From the NCBI RefSeq assembly GCF_900169525.1, contig NZ_LT821239.1, forward strand, positions 1,138,708 to 1,202,707: DNA of 64,000 nucleotides, read 5' to 3'. The notes beneath the pieces are model-generated. The model saw only the letters and a list, made by a program, of their open reading frames with translations, was not told where the DNA came from and did no database searches. This stretch comes from Corynebacterium pacaense (GTDB lineage Bacteria > Actinomycetota > Actinomycetes > Mycobacteriales > Mycobacteriaceae). Of the stretch, positions 45,378 through 55,270 are shown one piece after another (the stretch's first letter is position 1; each line of letters begins with the position of its first letter). The position numbers and the translations under genes were made by a program.

Positions 45378-45893
45378 GTGAAGTTGAGGATCATCCCCGC
45401 ACTGGTGGCAGTTGCATTTCTTGCGGGCTGCTCGGGTGACGGTGATCAGAACTCAGGCGCTGGCAGCGAATCCATCGAGGTCAGCACATCGAGCACCCCT
45501 TCCTTCGTGGCCCAGGTTGTCTCACCCATCAACGCTCCTGATGATGGCGATCCGGTGGTCGATCCCGGGCTCAACGTCGAATACCGCTTCCAGGGCACCG
45601 GTTATGGCACGAATGGTGGCTCGGTGATCTACCTGGCAGTCAAGAACCTCAACGAGGTGCCGCTTCCCGCCGATGCGATCGGGCAGCCGACGCTGAAGAT
45701 CAAGGACTACAACGGCTCCATGACCGACATTGAGTCCCTGCCGGGTGATGACAACATCCCCCTCGACCTCCCCCTTGGCGTCGGGGCAACGACGAACCTG
45801 CAGTGGGCCTTCAACACCTCCACCGGGTCCCTGTGGTCCGCGGAGTTCCGCGTCGGCAATGTCATCTTCCGTGGAAACCTGAACAACATGTAA
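45378..45893 (+). CDS. Secreted lipoprotein, unknown function
   Basis: 171 residues, GTG start, MKLRIIPALVAVAFLAGCSG giving a lipobox LAGC at residue ~18. The mature part has a beta-sandwich-like pattern (GGSVIYLAVKNLNEVPL, GATTNLQWAFNT), reminiscent of DUF4352-type extracellular domains, but I cannot confirm the family. Confidence 0.8.
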   Translation: MKLRIIPALVAVAFLAGCSGDGDQNSGAGSESIEVSTSSTPSFVAQVVSPINAPDDGDPVVDPGLNVEYRFQGTGYGTNGGSVIYLAVKNLNEVPLPADAIGQPTLKIKDYNGSMTDIESLPGDDNIPLDLPLGVGATTNLQWAFNTSTGSLWSAEFRVGNVIFRGNLNNM

Positions 45894-45992
45894 AAGTTTC
45901 AGCGCGCGGGAACCATTCACAAGTTTCTGGAGTCTAACCGGACTGAGCACTAAAGGTGCTCGTCCCGGACCAGAGAAAACTTGGGGGATCCC

Positions 45993-46562
45993 ATGCGAAC
46001 ACGGGGGTTGCTTGTTCTCACCGTTTGCCTCGGCGCCGTCACTGCCTGCTCACAGACCGCAGTCACTGAGGCGCCACCGCCTATCGACGCCCACACCGAC
46101 ACCACCCACCCAACCCACGACCGTTCCGCTGGCCTCTTGGACGCCCAGTTCGATCCGTGCACGGACCTGACAGAGGAGCAGCTTTCTGCGGCGGGGCTCG
46201 AAAACAAAATGACTTCCCACATTGAGCTGCCAGAGGGCGTGAAGTCATGCGGATGGGTACATGTTGATCGGGAAAACCATCCCGGGACCTATCTGATCGG
46301 CACGGATCAGGTCGATCAAGAGCACATGATTTCTCAAGGTCTGGAAGTCATTCAGCGACCTGATACTCAAACTGCTGGCTTGTACACGCATCGAATGGAT
46401 CCTTTGGCGGGGGAGGCATGCGGAGCGGCGGTCGATTTTGAATGGGGGCGTGTAATGGTTTCCTACACACATCTCGGAGGCCATGCGGATTACTTGGAAC
46501 TGTGCTCAAGGCCAGTGATTGTTTTAGACAATTTAATTCAGAAAGTTGGGGAGAACCACTAA
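45993..46562 (+). CDS. DUF3558-like lipoprotein
   Basis: 189 residues. Lipobox region LTVCLGAVTACSQ; mature part DPCTDLTEEQLSAAGLE, KSCGWVH, ACGAAVDFEWGRVMVSY and ELCSRPV with paired cysteines, as in DUF3558 lipoproteins of mycolic-acid actinobacteria. GGGGGA precedes the ATG at 45993. Its stop overlaps the start of the PPE/WXG-like gene by one base (TAATG), implying coupled expression. Confidence 0.82.
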   Translation: MRTRGLLVLTVCLGAVTACSQTAVTEAPPPIDAHTDTTHPTHDRSAGLLDAQFDPCTDLTEEQLSAAGLENKMTSHIELPEGVKSCGWVHVDRENHPGTYLIGTDQVDQEHMISQGLEVIQRPDTQTAGLYTHRMDPLAGEACGAAVDFEWGRVMVSYTHLGGHADYLELCSRPVIVLDNLIQKVGENH

Positions 46563-48253
46563 TGGAAGTTCGAATTAACACGCCTGCGATTCGGCAATCA
46601 CTGGATAAGCTTGTCAGTCTTGAAGACGGAGTTTCCTATAGCGTTGCTACTACTCAACAATCAGCTATAACATCTGCATATTCACCGGTCTCCGGCCTGG
46701 ACCAGCTCGGTGGCGAGCACGGAAAGGTCATCAGCGGGGGGATCGGCGCAGCCTATGAGGTGCTGCGGTCCTACAAGGAGCAGGTGGAGTGGTTGAAGGG
46801 TGCGCTGAATGCGACCCATGCGGCAATGGTCCAGCAGGACGGGTTGTTCGCGCGCGGTCTGGACATTGCGGATATCGGTGGCAGTGTCGCCGATGATGAT
46901 GCTGAGTTCCCGATGCGACCCGCTCCGCGTTTCGAATCCTTCGTGTTCCGCCCGCCTATGGTCAGTCCTCCGGCGTCGGTCAATGAGCTGGCATCCCATT
47001 TCACGGCGACCGACGCGTCGGCGCCGTCTCAGGCCCAGGCGAAATGGACGGGTGTGGCCAGGGAGATTCTCGCGATCTGCACCGAGATGCGGGGTGTCGC
47101 CGGGAGCATCGCCGAGAACAATTCCGGGGAGGCCTTCGATGAGGCGGTGTCGAAGATCTCCGAGGTCGCATCCGCAGGGGAGGTTTTCGCCGCGAACGCC
47201 CAGACGATGGCGGCCAGCGTCGGTACCCTCACCCAGATCCACGCCAGGCACGCCTTCCAGGTGCAGCTCGCCGCGATGTCGATCAATGCCATTGTCGATC
47301 CGGTGCAGAGGAGTGCCGCCGAGGCCGCCTACATAGCATCGTTCGTTCCCGCGTTTCAGGCGGATCTGCTCGCGGCGGTGCCGCCCATCGACAATCTGAT
47401 GCGTGCCCCCGAGTCCGCTGGTGGTGGTGGAGGAGGACATGTCGCCCTCGGCGTTGATGACGTCGCGGGTAGTGGTCGGGTGCTCGAGACGGCGGGACTG
47501 GCGGCCCGGGGGTTGGCCGGTGCGGCCGCGCAGGCTGCCTCCTCCGCCCAGGTCGCAGGTGGCGGGGCCTTCGGCACCGTTGATGGTGCCCTCGGTGGCC
47601 TCGACATCAATCAGCTGGGCACCGATGCGGCGAACGCGGTGCTCAGCCCGTCGGCGCTGAACGGTGCGGTGTCTCCGGCCCAGCTGGGTGGTCCTTCCGC
47701 ATCCGGTGCGGCCACAGGTGCGGGACATCTTGCGGGAGTTCCGGGGATCAGTGGCGTGGGATCACTGGGACGACATGCCCGGGAGGCTCTCGGTGGTGGG
47801 TTGTCGCCGGCCGCCGGTGCGGGTCCGAGGGCGGATCCACTCTTGGCCGCCCACACCCAGAGCGCCTCCGCGGGGATGGGGGCGGCACCACCGGTGGCCG
47901 CGAAAGGTGCCTCTGGCCCCTTCGGCGCAGCCGGGGTCGCGCGGGGTGGTGCCGGTGCCAGGGGCCAGGGTGCGCCGACAACCGGTAACGGATCCTCACA
48001 GGTCGGTGCCGGGACGGGAGGAAGCTCGACGCCGCGCCCGGGTGTGGCCGCCGCGCCCGCACGCACCCCGATGATGATGCCCATGGCGCCGATGGGTGCG
48101 GGAACCGGAGCTGCGGGAGGCGCCAACCGACGAAACCGTGGCAAGGTGCAGACGGTGACCTCCGCGGTGGAGCGCAGCGGAAACCTCAGGGCGCTGCTGG
48201 GCGAGCAACCTCCCGTAGTGCCCGGAGTCATCGGGGACTGGGTACGGGGATAG
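46562..48253 (+). CDS. PPE/WXG100-like helical protein with Gly/Ala-rich tail
   Basis: 563 residues. The N-terminal ~300 are helical and resemble ESX-substrate folds: YEVLRSYKEQVEWLKGALN, then QAKWTGVAREILAICTEM with a W-x-G turn, then AAMSINAIVDPVQRSAAEAAY. The remaining ~260 residues are low-complexity Gly/Ala/Pro, ending VVPGVIGDWVRG. No signal peptide. Possibly a substrate or partner of a type VII-like export system, none of whose machinery genes are visible in the window. Coupled to the DUF3558-like lipoprotein. Confidence 0.68.
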   Translation: MEVRINTPAIRQSLDKLVSLEDGVSYSVATTQQSAITSAYSPVSGLDQLGGEHGKVISGGIGAAYEVLRSYKEQVEWLKGALNATHAAMVQQDGLFARGLDIADIGGSVADDDAEFPMRPAPRFESFVFRPPMVSPPASVNELASHFTATDASAPSQAQAKWTGVAREILAICTEMRGVAGSIAENNSGEAFDEAVSKISEVASAGEVFAANAQTMAASVGTLTQIHARHAFQVQLAAMSINAIVDPVQRSAAEAAYIASFVPAFQADLLAAVPPIDNLMRAPESAGGGGGGHVALGVDDVAGSGRVLETAGLAARGLAGAAAQAASSAQVAGGGAFGTVDGALGGLDINQLGTDAANAVLSPSALNGAVSPAQLGGPSASGAATGAGHLAGVPGISGVGSLGRHAREALGGGLSPAAGAGPRADPLLAAHTQSASAGMGAAPPVAAKGASGPFGAAGVARGGAGARGQGAPTTGNGSSQVGAGTGGSSTPRPGVAAAPARTPMMMPMAPMGAGTGAAGGANRRNRGKVQTVTSAVERSGNLRALLGEQPPVVPGVIGDWVRG

Positions 48254-48288
48254 GTTGCCCGGACCGTGGCACGGCTATGGTGGAGGGC

Positions 48289-48849
48289 ATGATTAATGAG
48301 GTTGAACTGGTTGTGCTCGCTGATGAGGAGGGCAATGCCATCGGCACTGCACCAAAGGACACGGTGCACACCACTGAAACACCGCTGCACTTCGCCTTCT
48401 CCTGCTACGTGCTCAATCCCAGGGGCGAGCTTCTGATCACCCGCCGCGCACTGAGCAAGAAAACCTGGCCGGGGGTGTGGACGAACTCGATGTGCGGGCA
48501 TCCGGCACCCGATGAGACCAACGCCGATGCCATCAGGCGACGTGGGGTCGATGAGCTGAATCTGGATGTGGATTCACTCGTTGATATTCAGGAGGTTCTC
48601 AGCGATTACGAGTACCGCGCGGTTGATGCCTCGGGGATCGTCGAGTGGGAGATCTGCCCCGTCTACGTCGCCCGCGTCGCGGTCGGGGAGCATGTCGATC
48701 CCCGCCCCGGGGAGGTCGAGGAGTACGCGTGGGTCGATCCGCAGAAGCTCTTCGATGCCGTGGACAACGCCCCCTTCGCCTTCTCCCCGTGGCTGGTGGA
48801 TCAGTTGCGCAGCGCGGAACTTCGCCACGCCATCATTGAGTTCGTCTAG
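48289..48849 (+). CDS. idi: Isopentenyl-diphosphate delta-isomerase, type 1
   Basis: 186 residues, Nudix fold: LHFAFSCYVLNPRGELLITRRA, WPGVWTNSMCGHPAPDE (active-site Cys), RRGVDELNL and IVEWEICPVYVARV. Interconverts IPP and DMAPP. The ATG at 48289 has GGAGG two bases upstream; the ATG at 48277 is an alternative. The stop overlaps the convergent maltokinase stop in CTAG. Confidence 0.95.
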   Translation: MINEVELVVLADEEGNAIGTAPKDTVHTTETPLHFAFSCYVLNPRGELLITRRALSKKTWPGVWTNSMCGHPAPDETNADAIRRRGVDELNLDVDSLVDIQEVLSDYEYRAVDASGIVEWEICPVYVARVAVGEHVDPRPGEVEEYAWVDPQKLFDAVDNAPFAFSPWLVDQLRSAELRHAIIEFV

Positions 48850-49925
48850 GAACCGAGCACTCTCCTGACCGCGGCGAGGGGGATGTGCACCCAGTCGGGG
48901 CGGTTGTTGGTTTCATAGGCCACCTCGTAGAGTGCCTTGTCAAGAACGTAGGCGTCGAGAAGCCGGGGGTGGGAGATTTCCCCGTAGCCGGCGAGGAAAC
49001 CCTCGGCGGCCTCCCGCCCCCATCCGGGGCGGGAGCCGGCGAAGTGTGCGGCGTAGTCGATGGAGCGCAGCATGCCGGCGACATCGCGCAGCGGGGAGTC
49101 CGGCCGTCGCCGCTCCGGCAACGGTCGCGCGGGTTCACCCTCAAAATCGATGAGGATGAAGCGGTCCTCGGTGCGCAGCACCTGCCCGAGGTGCAGATCT
49201 CCGTGGATTCTCTGGATATCAACCTCCCCCTGCACACCCGCGTAGACCTCCTCGACCTGCCCGCGGTAGGGTTCAAGCACCGGGGCCTGAGCGAGGAGAC
49301 TGTCCAGGCGAGCCAGCAGTCCCTCGGAGACCGAGGCGCGGGTGGCGCCGAATGCCGTGGCCAGCGCGGTGTGGACGTTGCGTGTCGCGGCGCCGAGAAG
49401 GCGGGCGTCCTCGGCGAAACTCCCCTCGACAGTGCCCAGTGCGTAGTCCCAGCCGTCGCGGCCGGGGATGAATTTCTGCGCCATCGCCAGTGTGTAGGGT
49501 TGTCCCCCGAGATCGATGGTGGAATGGCCGGTCACCGGGGCGATGTTGGGGCAGTCACTGATTCCGCTGAGCAGTTCGACATCGGGATTGGTGCCCGCCT
49601 CGAGTTTCCGGAAGTATTTCACGATTGTCTCGCCGGCCACCAGGGAGGTGTTTGACTGCTCACCGCCGAGTTGGCGGAAGGGGCCCGCGGGGAAGGGGGT
49701 GTCTGAGATCCACTCGCCGAGCCCCGGGCCGACCTCCGCCGCGTGGGCGGCCAGGACGTCGTGGCCGGTGGCGTCGACAAGAAGTTGGTACAGGGCGTCA
49801 TTGACTCTCGCAATCACCAGCGTGTTTGCACCGATCTCGCGGGAGACAAGGATGTGCACGCTGGTGATCGGCTGTGATTTCGCGCCGTAGAAGCGCTCCC
49901 CGGGGAGGAATTCTGCGATGCTCAT
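48846..49925 (-). CDS. mak: Maltokinase
   Basis: 359 residues. Aminoglycoside-phosphotransferase-like kinase with LGGEQSNTSLVAGETIVKYF (nucleotide Lys), RIHGDLHLGQVLRT (catalytic Asp) and FILIDFEGEPARPLPERR (metal Asp). Phosphorylates maltose to maltose 1-phosphate for GlgE-type glucan synthesis. Start overlaps the treS stop by four bases; treS–mak pairs are standard in Actinobacteria. In C. glutamicum the gene is also called pep2. Confidence 0.92.
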   Translation of the reverse strand: MSIAEFLPGERFYGAKSQPITSVHILVSREIGANTLVIARVNDALYQLLVDATGHDVLAAHAAEVGPGLGEWISDTPFPAGPFRQLGGEQSNTSLVAGETIVKYFRKLEAGTNPDVELLSGISDCPNIAPVTGHSTIDLGGQPYTLAMAQKFIPGRDGWDYALGTVEGSFAEDARLLGAATRNVHTALATAFGATRASVSEGLLARLDSLLAQAPVLEPYRGQVEEVYAGVQGEVDIQRIHGDLHLGQVLRTEDRFILIDFEGEPARPLPERRRPDSPLRDVAGMLRSIDYAAHFAGSRPGWGREAAEGFLAGYGEISHPRLLDAYVLDKALYEVAYETNNRPDWVHIPLAAVRRVLGS

Positions 49926-51712
49926 GGCTGATCACCGCTGAGGTCGAACCAGAAGAAGCCGTGGGGGGCGAGGGTGACCACCCATTCCCTTTCCGAGATC
50001 GTCGGGAAGAGCTGCCCGCCGGACACCTCCCTGGGAGTGCGTCCGGCGAATTCCCGGAGATCCAGGGACACGGCCTGCGGATGCCTGGACATGTTGTTCA
50101 CGCACAGCACCGTCTGCCGCTCATCCTCACGGATGAAGGTCAGGACGGCGTCGTTGGTGGAGTCCACCTCGCGGTAGTCGCCGGTTCCGAATGCTCGGTA
50201 CTGTCGTCTGATCATGATCTGATTGCGGATCCACTGCAGCAGCGAGGTGTCCTTCTTCAGCTGGCTCTCCACATTGACCTGGGCGAAACCGAAGCGGTCA
50301 TTCTGGATCGCGGGCAGATACAGCCGCTCGGGATCCGCCTTGGAGAATCCGCCGTTGCGGTCGCTGGACCACTGCATGGGGGTGCGCACGCCGTCCCGGT
50401 CGGGAAGCCAGATGTTGTCGCCCATGCCGATTTCATCACCGTAGTAGAGGATTGGTGAGCCGGGTAACGAGAGCAGCAGCCCGTGGAGCAGCTCGAGCTG
50501 GTTTCGGTCGGCGTCCAGGAGCGGGGAGAGTCGGCGCCGGATGCCCACGTTCGCCCGCATCCGGGGCTCGAAGGCGTACTGCTGGTACATGTAGGCGCGC
50601 TCATCATCGGAGACCATCTCCAGGGTCAGCTCATCGTGATTGCGTAGGAATATCCCCCACTGCGCCGTGGACGGGATGTCCGGGGTGGCGGCGAGGATCT
50701 CGCTGATCGGGGTCCGCGATCCCTGGCGGGCCGCCATGAAGATCCGCGGCATCAGCGGGAAGTGGAAGGCCATGTGGCATTCGTCGCCGGTTTCCTTCTC
50801 GCCGAAATAGGCAACGACATCCTGCGGCCACTGGTTGGCCTCCGCCAGGACGATGCGCCCCGGGTACTCCCTGTCGATCACCGCGCGGCAGCGCTTGAGA
50901 AACTCGTGGGTCTCCGGCAGGTTCTCGCCGTTTGTTCCCTCGCGTTCGAAGAGGTAGGGCACCGCGTCGAGGCGGAACCCGTCGAGGCCGAGGTCCAGCC
51001 AGAACCGCAGGACGTCGATCATCGCCTCCTGGACCGCCGGGTTGTCATAGTTGAGATCGGGCTGGTGGGAGAAGAAGCGGTGCCAGAAGTACTGCTTGCG
51101 CACCGGATCGTAGGTCCAGTTCGACTCCTCGGTGTCCACGAAGATGACCCGGGCCTGATGGTAGAGATCCGGGTCATCGCCCCAGAGGTAGAAATCTCCG
51201 TAGGGCCCGTCAGGGTCGTGGCGGGACTCCTGGAACCAGGGGTGCTCGTCGGAGGTGTGGTTCATCACCAGGTCGGTGATCACACGGATACCCCTGCGGT
51301 GCGCCTGGGAGACCAGCTCCACGAAGTCCTCGACGGTGCCGAACTCGGGCAGGATCTCGCGGAAATTGCGGATGTCATAGCCGCCGTCACGCAGCGGAGA
51401 GTCGTAGAAGGGGGGAATCCATATGCAGTCGATCCCGAGCCACTGGATGTACTCCAGCTTCTCCGTCAGACCCTTCAGCGTTCCGGAGCCGCTACCCTCC
51501 GGATCGTAGAAGGATCGCACCAGGACCTCATAGAAAACCGCGTTTTTGTACCACAGGGGCTCGCTCTTCTCCCAGGGTTGCTCGCCTGGCGCGGGGGCGG
51601 GTGTGGAGAAGTCCTCGGATTCGCGTTCGCGGATGAAGCCCTCAGCATCGACGACGGGGCGTGCGGTCGACTCTGGAATCAGTTCTGAACCGGGTGGAGT
51701 GGTATCGGTCAT
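49922..51712 (-). CDS. treS: Trehalose synthase (maltose alpha-D-glucosyltransferase)
   Basis: 596 residues, GH13 family: FYEVLVRSFYDPEGSGSG, RVITDLVMNHTSDEHPWF, GFRLDAVPYLFEREGTNGEN (nucleophile Asp), IVLAEANQWPQDV (acid Glu), FLRNHDELTLEM (third Asp). Interconverts maltose and trehalose. The ATG at 51712 starts MTDTTPPGSELIPES; a start at 51736 is possible. Works with the coupled maltokinase. Confidence 0.95.
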   Translation of the reverse strand: MTDTTPPGSELIPESTARPVVDAEGFIRERESEDFSTPAPAPGEQPWEKSEPLWYKNAVFYEVLVRSFYDPEGSGSGTLKGLTEKLEYIQWLGIDCIWIPPFYDSPLRDGGYDIRNFREILPEFGTVEDFVELVSQAHRRGIRVITDLVMNHTSDEHPWFQESRHDPDGPYGDFYLWGDDPDLYHQARVIFVDTEESNWTYDPVRKQYFWHRFFSHQPDLNYDNPAVQEAMIDVLRFWLDLGLDGFRLDAVPYLFEREGTNGENLPETHEFLKRCRAVIDREYPGRIVLAEANQWPQDVVAYFGEKETGDECHMAFHFPLMPRIFMAARQGSRTPISEILAATPDIPSTAQWGIFLRNHDELTLEMVSDDERAYMYQQYAFEPRMRANVGIRRRLSPLLDADRNQLELLHGLLLSLPGSPILYYGDEIGMGDNIWLPDRDGVRTPMQWSSDRNGGFSKADPERLYLPAIQNDRFGFAQVNVESQLKKDTSLLQWIRNQIMIRRQYRAFGTGDYREVDSTNDAVLTFIREDERQTVLCVNNMSRHPQAVSLDLREFAGRTPREVSGGQLFPTISEREWVVTLAPHGFFWFDLSGDQP

Positions 51713-51769
51713 GAAAACCAGGGTAGAGATATTCACGCCCGTGTGCCGTCGGACAGTACAGCTGGAGCA

Positions 51770-52969
51770 TCACCCCACAGGATCGGGCCCCGGCGTGCCC
51801 TGGAAGGATATCCGCACCATCCTCAGCGGATCCCGGACCACTTCAGGTGTGTCGCCGAGTAGCGACAGCGCCGCGCGGTCCTCCGCGGAGTACTGGGGCC
51901 AGCGCGGGGTCTCACCACGGGCGAAGTCGGCCACGATGCGGTGTGCGGTACCGTTGCTCCGGAAAATCGCGGGCAGATCATCACAATGCCTGCCGGGAAA
52001 CTCGATCCACCAGCCCTTCTCCGTCATCGCGACGTAGCGGCGGATCATCGAGTCCCCGATCATGCGGCCGACCACGCGGTCGTCGATGTCGAGCGCGGAC
52101 CTGATGTAGGATTCCGGCACCGTGACACCCAGCAGCCGTGCGGCCAGCTTGCGCCCCCGGTGACGTTCATCGAACCACCGGCCGATGCCGTGGTTGTACA
52201 GCTCGTCCCTGGTGGAGGTGATGATCAGCGGGATGTCCACGAGCTCGGAGGGGTCGTAGGGGGAGGGGCCCAGGGCGAGGTCGGAGAAGAAGCGTCGGGC
52301 GAAACGCCGATACCCCCGCTCCAGCGCGGAGGCGTCGAGTGCGGACAGTGATGCCCTGGTCACCGGCTTGCGCAGGGCGAGACGCAGCGCCGACCTGCGT
52401 TCCGGGAAGCCCCGGCGCGGGAAGCTCGGTGAAAGGGCGATGACCCGTCGGAAGGCTCCCCGGTAGTGGTCGCGGCGGGTGAGCCAGAGCACGATGCCGC
52501 CTCCCGCGGATTGTCCGATGAGCGTGACGTTTGTGGGGTCGCCGCCGAAGTACTCGATGTTCCGTTGCACCCATTCCAGGGCGAGGACACAGTCGTCGGT
52601 GCCGCGGTAGTGGTTGGGTTCGTCGTCGTGGAAGGGGACGAAACCCTCGAGTCCCAGGCGGTAGTCAATGAGCACCACGACGAATCCCTGCTCCATGAAC
52701 AGCGTCGGGTCGGTGCGCTCATCGAAGCGGGTGCCGCTGTCGTAGCCGCCACCGTGGATGAACACGATCACCGGCAGGTCCGCGCCGAAAGACGCCTTCG
52801 GTGTTGCCACCGTCAGGGTGAGGCCGGGGGGTGTGGTGGTGGCGTCGATACGCTGCGGGGGCAGCTTCTCCGCGTTGCCGAAGGCCTCGGCCCGCGCATA
52901 GGGGATGGAGCGGAAAAGGTGGGGGCCGCCGCTGATTTCGCCCGCGGGGCAGGTGACCGAGACAGACAT
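51770..52969 (-). CDS. Type-B carboxylesterase
   Basis: 399 residues, alpha/beta hydrolase. Oxyanion region VIVFIHGGGYDSG, nucleophile motif TLIGQSAGGGIVLWL, and acidic residue in LIITSTRDELYNHG; ELVDIPLII matches the family. Shorter than typical type-B esterases and without signal peptide, so cytoplasmic. Substrate unknown. Divergent from the M3 peptidase gene 32 bp away. Confidence 0.88.
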   Translation of the reverse strand: MSVSVTCPAGEISGGPHLFRSIPYARAEAFGNAEKLPPQRIDATTTPPGLTLTVATPKASFGADLPVIVFIHGGGYDSGTRFDERTDPTLFMEQGFVVVLIDYRLGLEGFVPFHDDEPNHYRGTDDCVLALEWVQRNIEYFGGDPTNVTLIGQSAGGGIVLWLTRRDHYRGAFRRVIALSPSFPRRGFPERRSALRLALRKPVTRASLSALDASALERGYRRFARRFFSDLALGPSPYDPSELVDIPLIITSTRDELYNHGIGRWFDERHRGRKLAARLLGVTVPESYIRSALDIDDRVVGRMIGDSMIRRYVAMTEKGWWIEFPGRHCDDLPAIFRSNGTAHRIVADFARGETPRWPQYSAEDRAALSLLGDTPEVVRDPLRMVRISFQGTPGPDPVG

Positions 52970-53001
52970 GGGATTTACTCTAACAACTAGGATCGACTTC
53001 C

Positions 53002-55029
53002 ATGAGTGTTGATGCCCTGCTGAAGCCCAGCAATCTGCCCTACCAGCTGCCCGCTTTCGCGTCGATCGAGAGCGGCGACTTTCTGCCCGCCTTTGAGATC
53101 GCCATGGCCGAGCATGATGCCGAGATCGCCGGAATCGTCGCCGATCCCGAACCCGTCAGCTGGGAAAATACCGTCGAGGCGCTGGAGCGCGCCGGGCGGG
53201 CGCTGTCCCGGGTGTCCGCGGTGTTTTTCAACCTCCACGGCACCGACTCCTCTCTGGACATGGATGAGATCGCCCGCGACATCGCGCCGAGGCTGGCCGC
53301 GCATTCCGATGCCATCTACCAGAATCAGGACCTATACCAGCGGATTCTGGAGGTTTCCGCACCGGGGGACGAGGAATCGCAGCGCCTGCACGAACACCTG
53401 AAGAGAGCTTTTCGACGCCGCGGGGCAGCCCTCGACGCCGCCGGGCGGGCCCGGCTCTCCGACATAAACCAGCGCCTGTCGGCGCTGTCGGAGGAGTTCG
53501 GGCGCAATCTGCTCGCCGACACCAGGGAGCTTGCGGTCTCCTTCAGCGAGAGTGAGTTGGAGGGCTTTGATCGAGCACGCGTCTTGGCCGCAGCTGACTA
53601 TGCGCGGCGCAGTGGGGCCCCGGGGTTCGTCATTCCGCTGGAGCTTCCCACCGTGCAGGCCTCGCAGGCGGTGCTCGCCAACCCGGTGGCGCGTGCCCGC
53701 CTGTACTCGGCCTCGCAGGAACGGGGAAGAACCAGCAATGCCCCGGTGCTCCTGGAAACGGTGCGGCTGCGAGCGGCCAGGGCCGCGCTGCTCGGCTATT
53801 CCACGCACGCCGACTATGTCATCGAGGAGGAGACCGCCGATGACGTCACTGCGGTGCGGGACCTGCTGTTCGAGCTCGCACCCTCCGCCGCGGCCAGCGC
53901 GGATGCCGAATACAAACTGTCCGTCGAGGAGGCGGGGGAGGAGATCTCCGCCGCGGACCGGCCCTACTGGGAATCGCGCGTCAGGGAGCGCGACTATGCC
54001 CTCGACGATGCCGAGTTGCGCAGGTACTTCCCCCTGTCGCGGGTTCTCGAGGACGGGGTGTTCTATGCCGCCGAGCGTCTCTATGGAATCACCGTGGTGC
54101 GGCGGAGCGACCTTCGGGGATACGCGGAGGGCGTCGATGTCTGGGAGGTCCTGGATGCGGACGGCTCCGGCATCGGTCTGCTGCTGACCGACTACTTCGG
54201 CAGACCATCCAAGCGCGGAGGCGCCTGGATGAGCTCCTTCGTGGATCAATCGGAGCTGTTGGAGACGAAGCCGGTGGTGGTCAATGTCATGGGGATCACC
54301 AGGCCTACCACGGGCGAGGCGCTGCTGAGCCTGGACGAGGTGACCACCATTTTCCATGAGTTCGGCCACGCCCTCCACGGGTTGCTCTCGGCGGTGCGCT
54401 ATCCCACCTTCTCCGTAACGTCGGTGCCAAGGGACTATGTGGAGTTCCCCTCCCAGATCAATGAGAACTGGGCCTTCGACGAGACCGTGGTGCGACACTT
54501 CGCCCGTCACGTCGAAAGTGGTGAGGTGATCCCCGAGGCCATGCTCGGGGCGATCAGTGCCTCCCGGCAGTTCGGACAGGGCTTTGCCACCACCGAGTAC
54601 CTTGCGGCCTCCATCATCGACCTGGCCTGGCATTCACTGAGCGAACAGGAGGCGGCCGCAATCGATGACATTGAGAAGTTCGAGGAGGAGGCACTCGCCG
54701 AGGCCGGTCTGGATCCGGAAAAGGTCGCCCCGCGCTACCGCTCGACCTATTTCAACCACATCTTCGCCGGCGGCTACTCAGCCGGCTACTACTCCTACCT
54801 GTGGGCCGAGGCTCTCGACGCCGATGGTTTCGACTGGTTCACCGAGAGCGGCGCAGCGGGTCCGCAGGCGACGGACACCGCCACCAGGGAGGCGGGTCGG
54901 AGGTTCCGTGAACTCGTGCTCTCCCGGGGAGCGGCGGCGGACTACACCACCGCATATGAAACACTGCGGGGGCGTCCGAAGGACCTTGGTCCGTTGTTGC
55001 GCCGCCGTGGATTGGCTGGGGCCATCTGA
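53002..55029 (+). CDS. M3-family metallopeptidase (oligopeptidase A / dipeptidyl carboxypeptidase type)
   Basis: 675 residues. Zinc motif FHEFGHALHGLL (HExxH) with the downstream Glu in PSQINENWAFDE; N-terminal FASIESGDFLPAFEIAMAEH and C-terminal HIFAGGYSAGYYSYLWAEAL are typical of M3A enzymes. Degrades short peptides in the cytoplasm. Whether it is Dcp-like or PrlC-like is not clear. Confidence 0.92.
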   Translation: MSVDALLKPSNLPYQLPAFASIESGDFLPAFEIAMAEHDAEIAGIVADPEPVSWENTVEALERAGRALSRVSAVFFNLHGTDSSLDMDEIARDIAPRLAAHSDAIYQNQDLYQRILEVSAPGDEESQRLHEHLKRAFRRRGAALDAAGRARLSDINQRLSALSEEFGRNLLADTRELAVSFSESELEGFDRARVLAAADYARRSGAPGFVIPLELPTVQASQAVLANPVARARLYSASQERGRTSNAPVLLETVRLRAARAALLGYSTHADYVIEEETADDVTAVRDLLFELAPSAAASADAEYKLSVEEAGEEISAADRPYWESRVRERDYALDDAELRRYFPLSRVLEDGVFYAAERLYGITVVRRSDLRGYAEGVDVWEVLDADGSGIGLLLTDYFGRPSKRGGAWMSSFVDQSELLETKPVVVNVMGITRPTTGEALLSLDEVTTIFHEFGHALHGLLSAVRYPTFSVTSVPRDYVEFPSQINENWAFDETVVRHFARHVESGEVIPEAMLGAISASRQFGQGFATTEYLAASIIDLAWHSLSEQEAAAIDDIEKFEEEALAEAGLDPEKVAPRYRSTYFNHIFAGGYSAGYYSYLWAEALDADGFDWFTESGAAGPQATDTATREAGRRFRELVLSRGAAADYTTAYETLRGRPKDLGPLLRRRGLAGAI

Positions 55030-55054
55030 TCGGGGCCGTGTAAACTGCTAGCGC

Positions 55055-55270
55055 ATGACCGCGTTGCTCGACTGGATCACCCAGCATCTCACATCGGCCC
55101 CGTTGTGGATCCAGTCACCAATCGTGATCGGGGGTGCCCTGATCGTGTGTGCGCTTCTTGCGATCCCCGTGGTGCGCGTCATCGATGCAACTGACAACCG
55201 CATTATGCGTGCCAGAGCCACCAGATCCGCTGTGGCCGCAGATGCCGGAGGAAAAGAAGACAATGGCTAA
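55055..55270 (+). CDS. Small membrane protein
   Basis: 71 residues: amphipathic N-terminus (LLDWITQHL), one membrane helix at about 23–44 (IVIGGALIVCALLAIPVVRVI), basic then acidic tail. Overlaps the next small gene by eight bases. Actinobacterial small membrane proteins of this type follow peptidase genes; function unknown. Confidence 0.72.
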   Translation: MTALLDWITQHLTSAPLWIQSPIVIGGALIVCALLAIPVVRVIDATDNRIMRARATRSAVAADAGGKEDNG

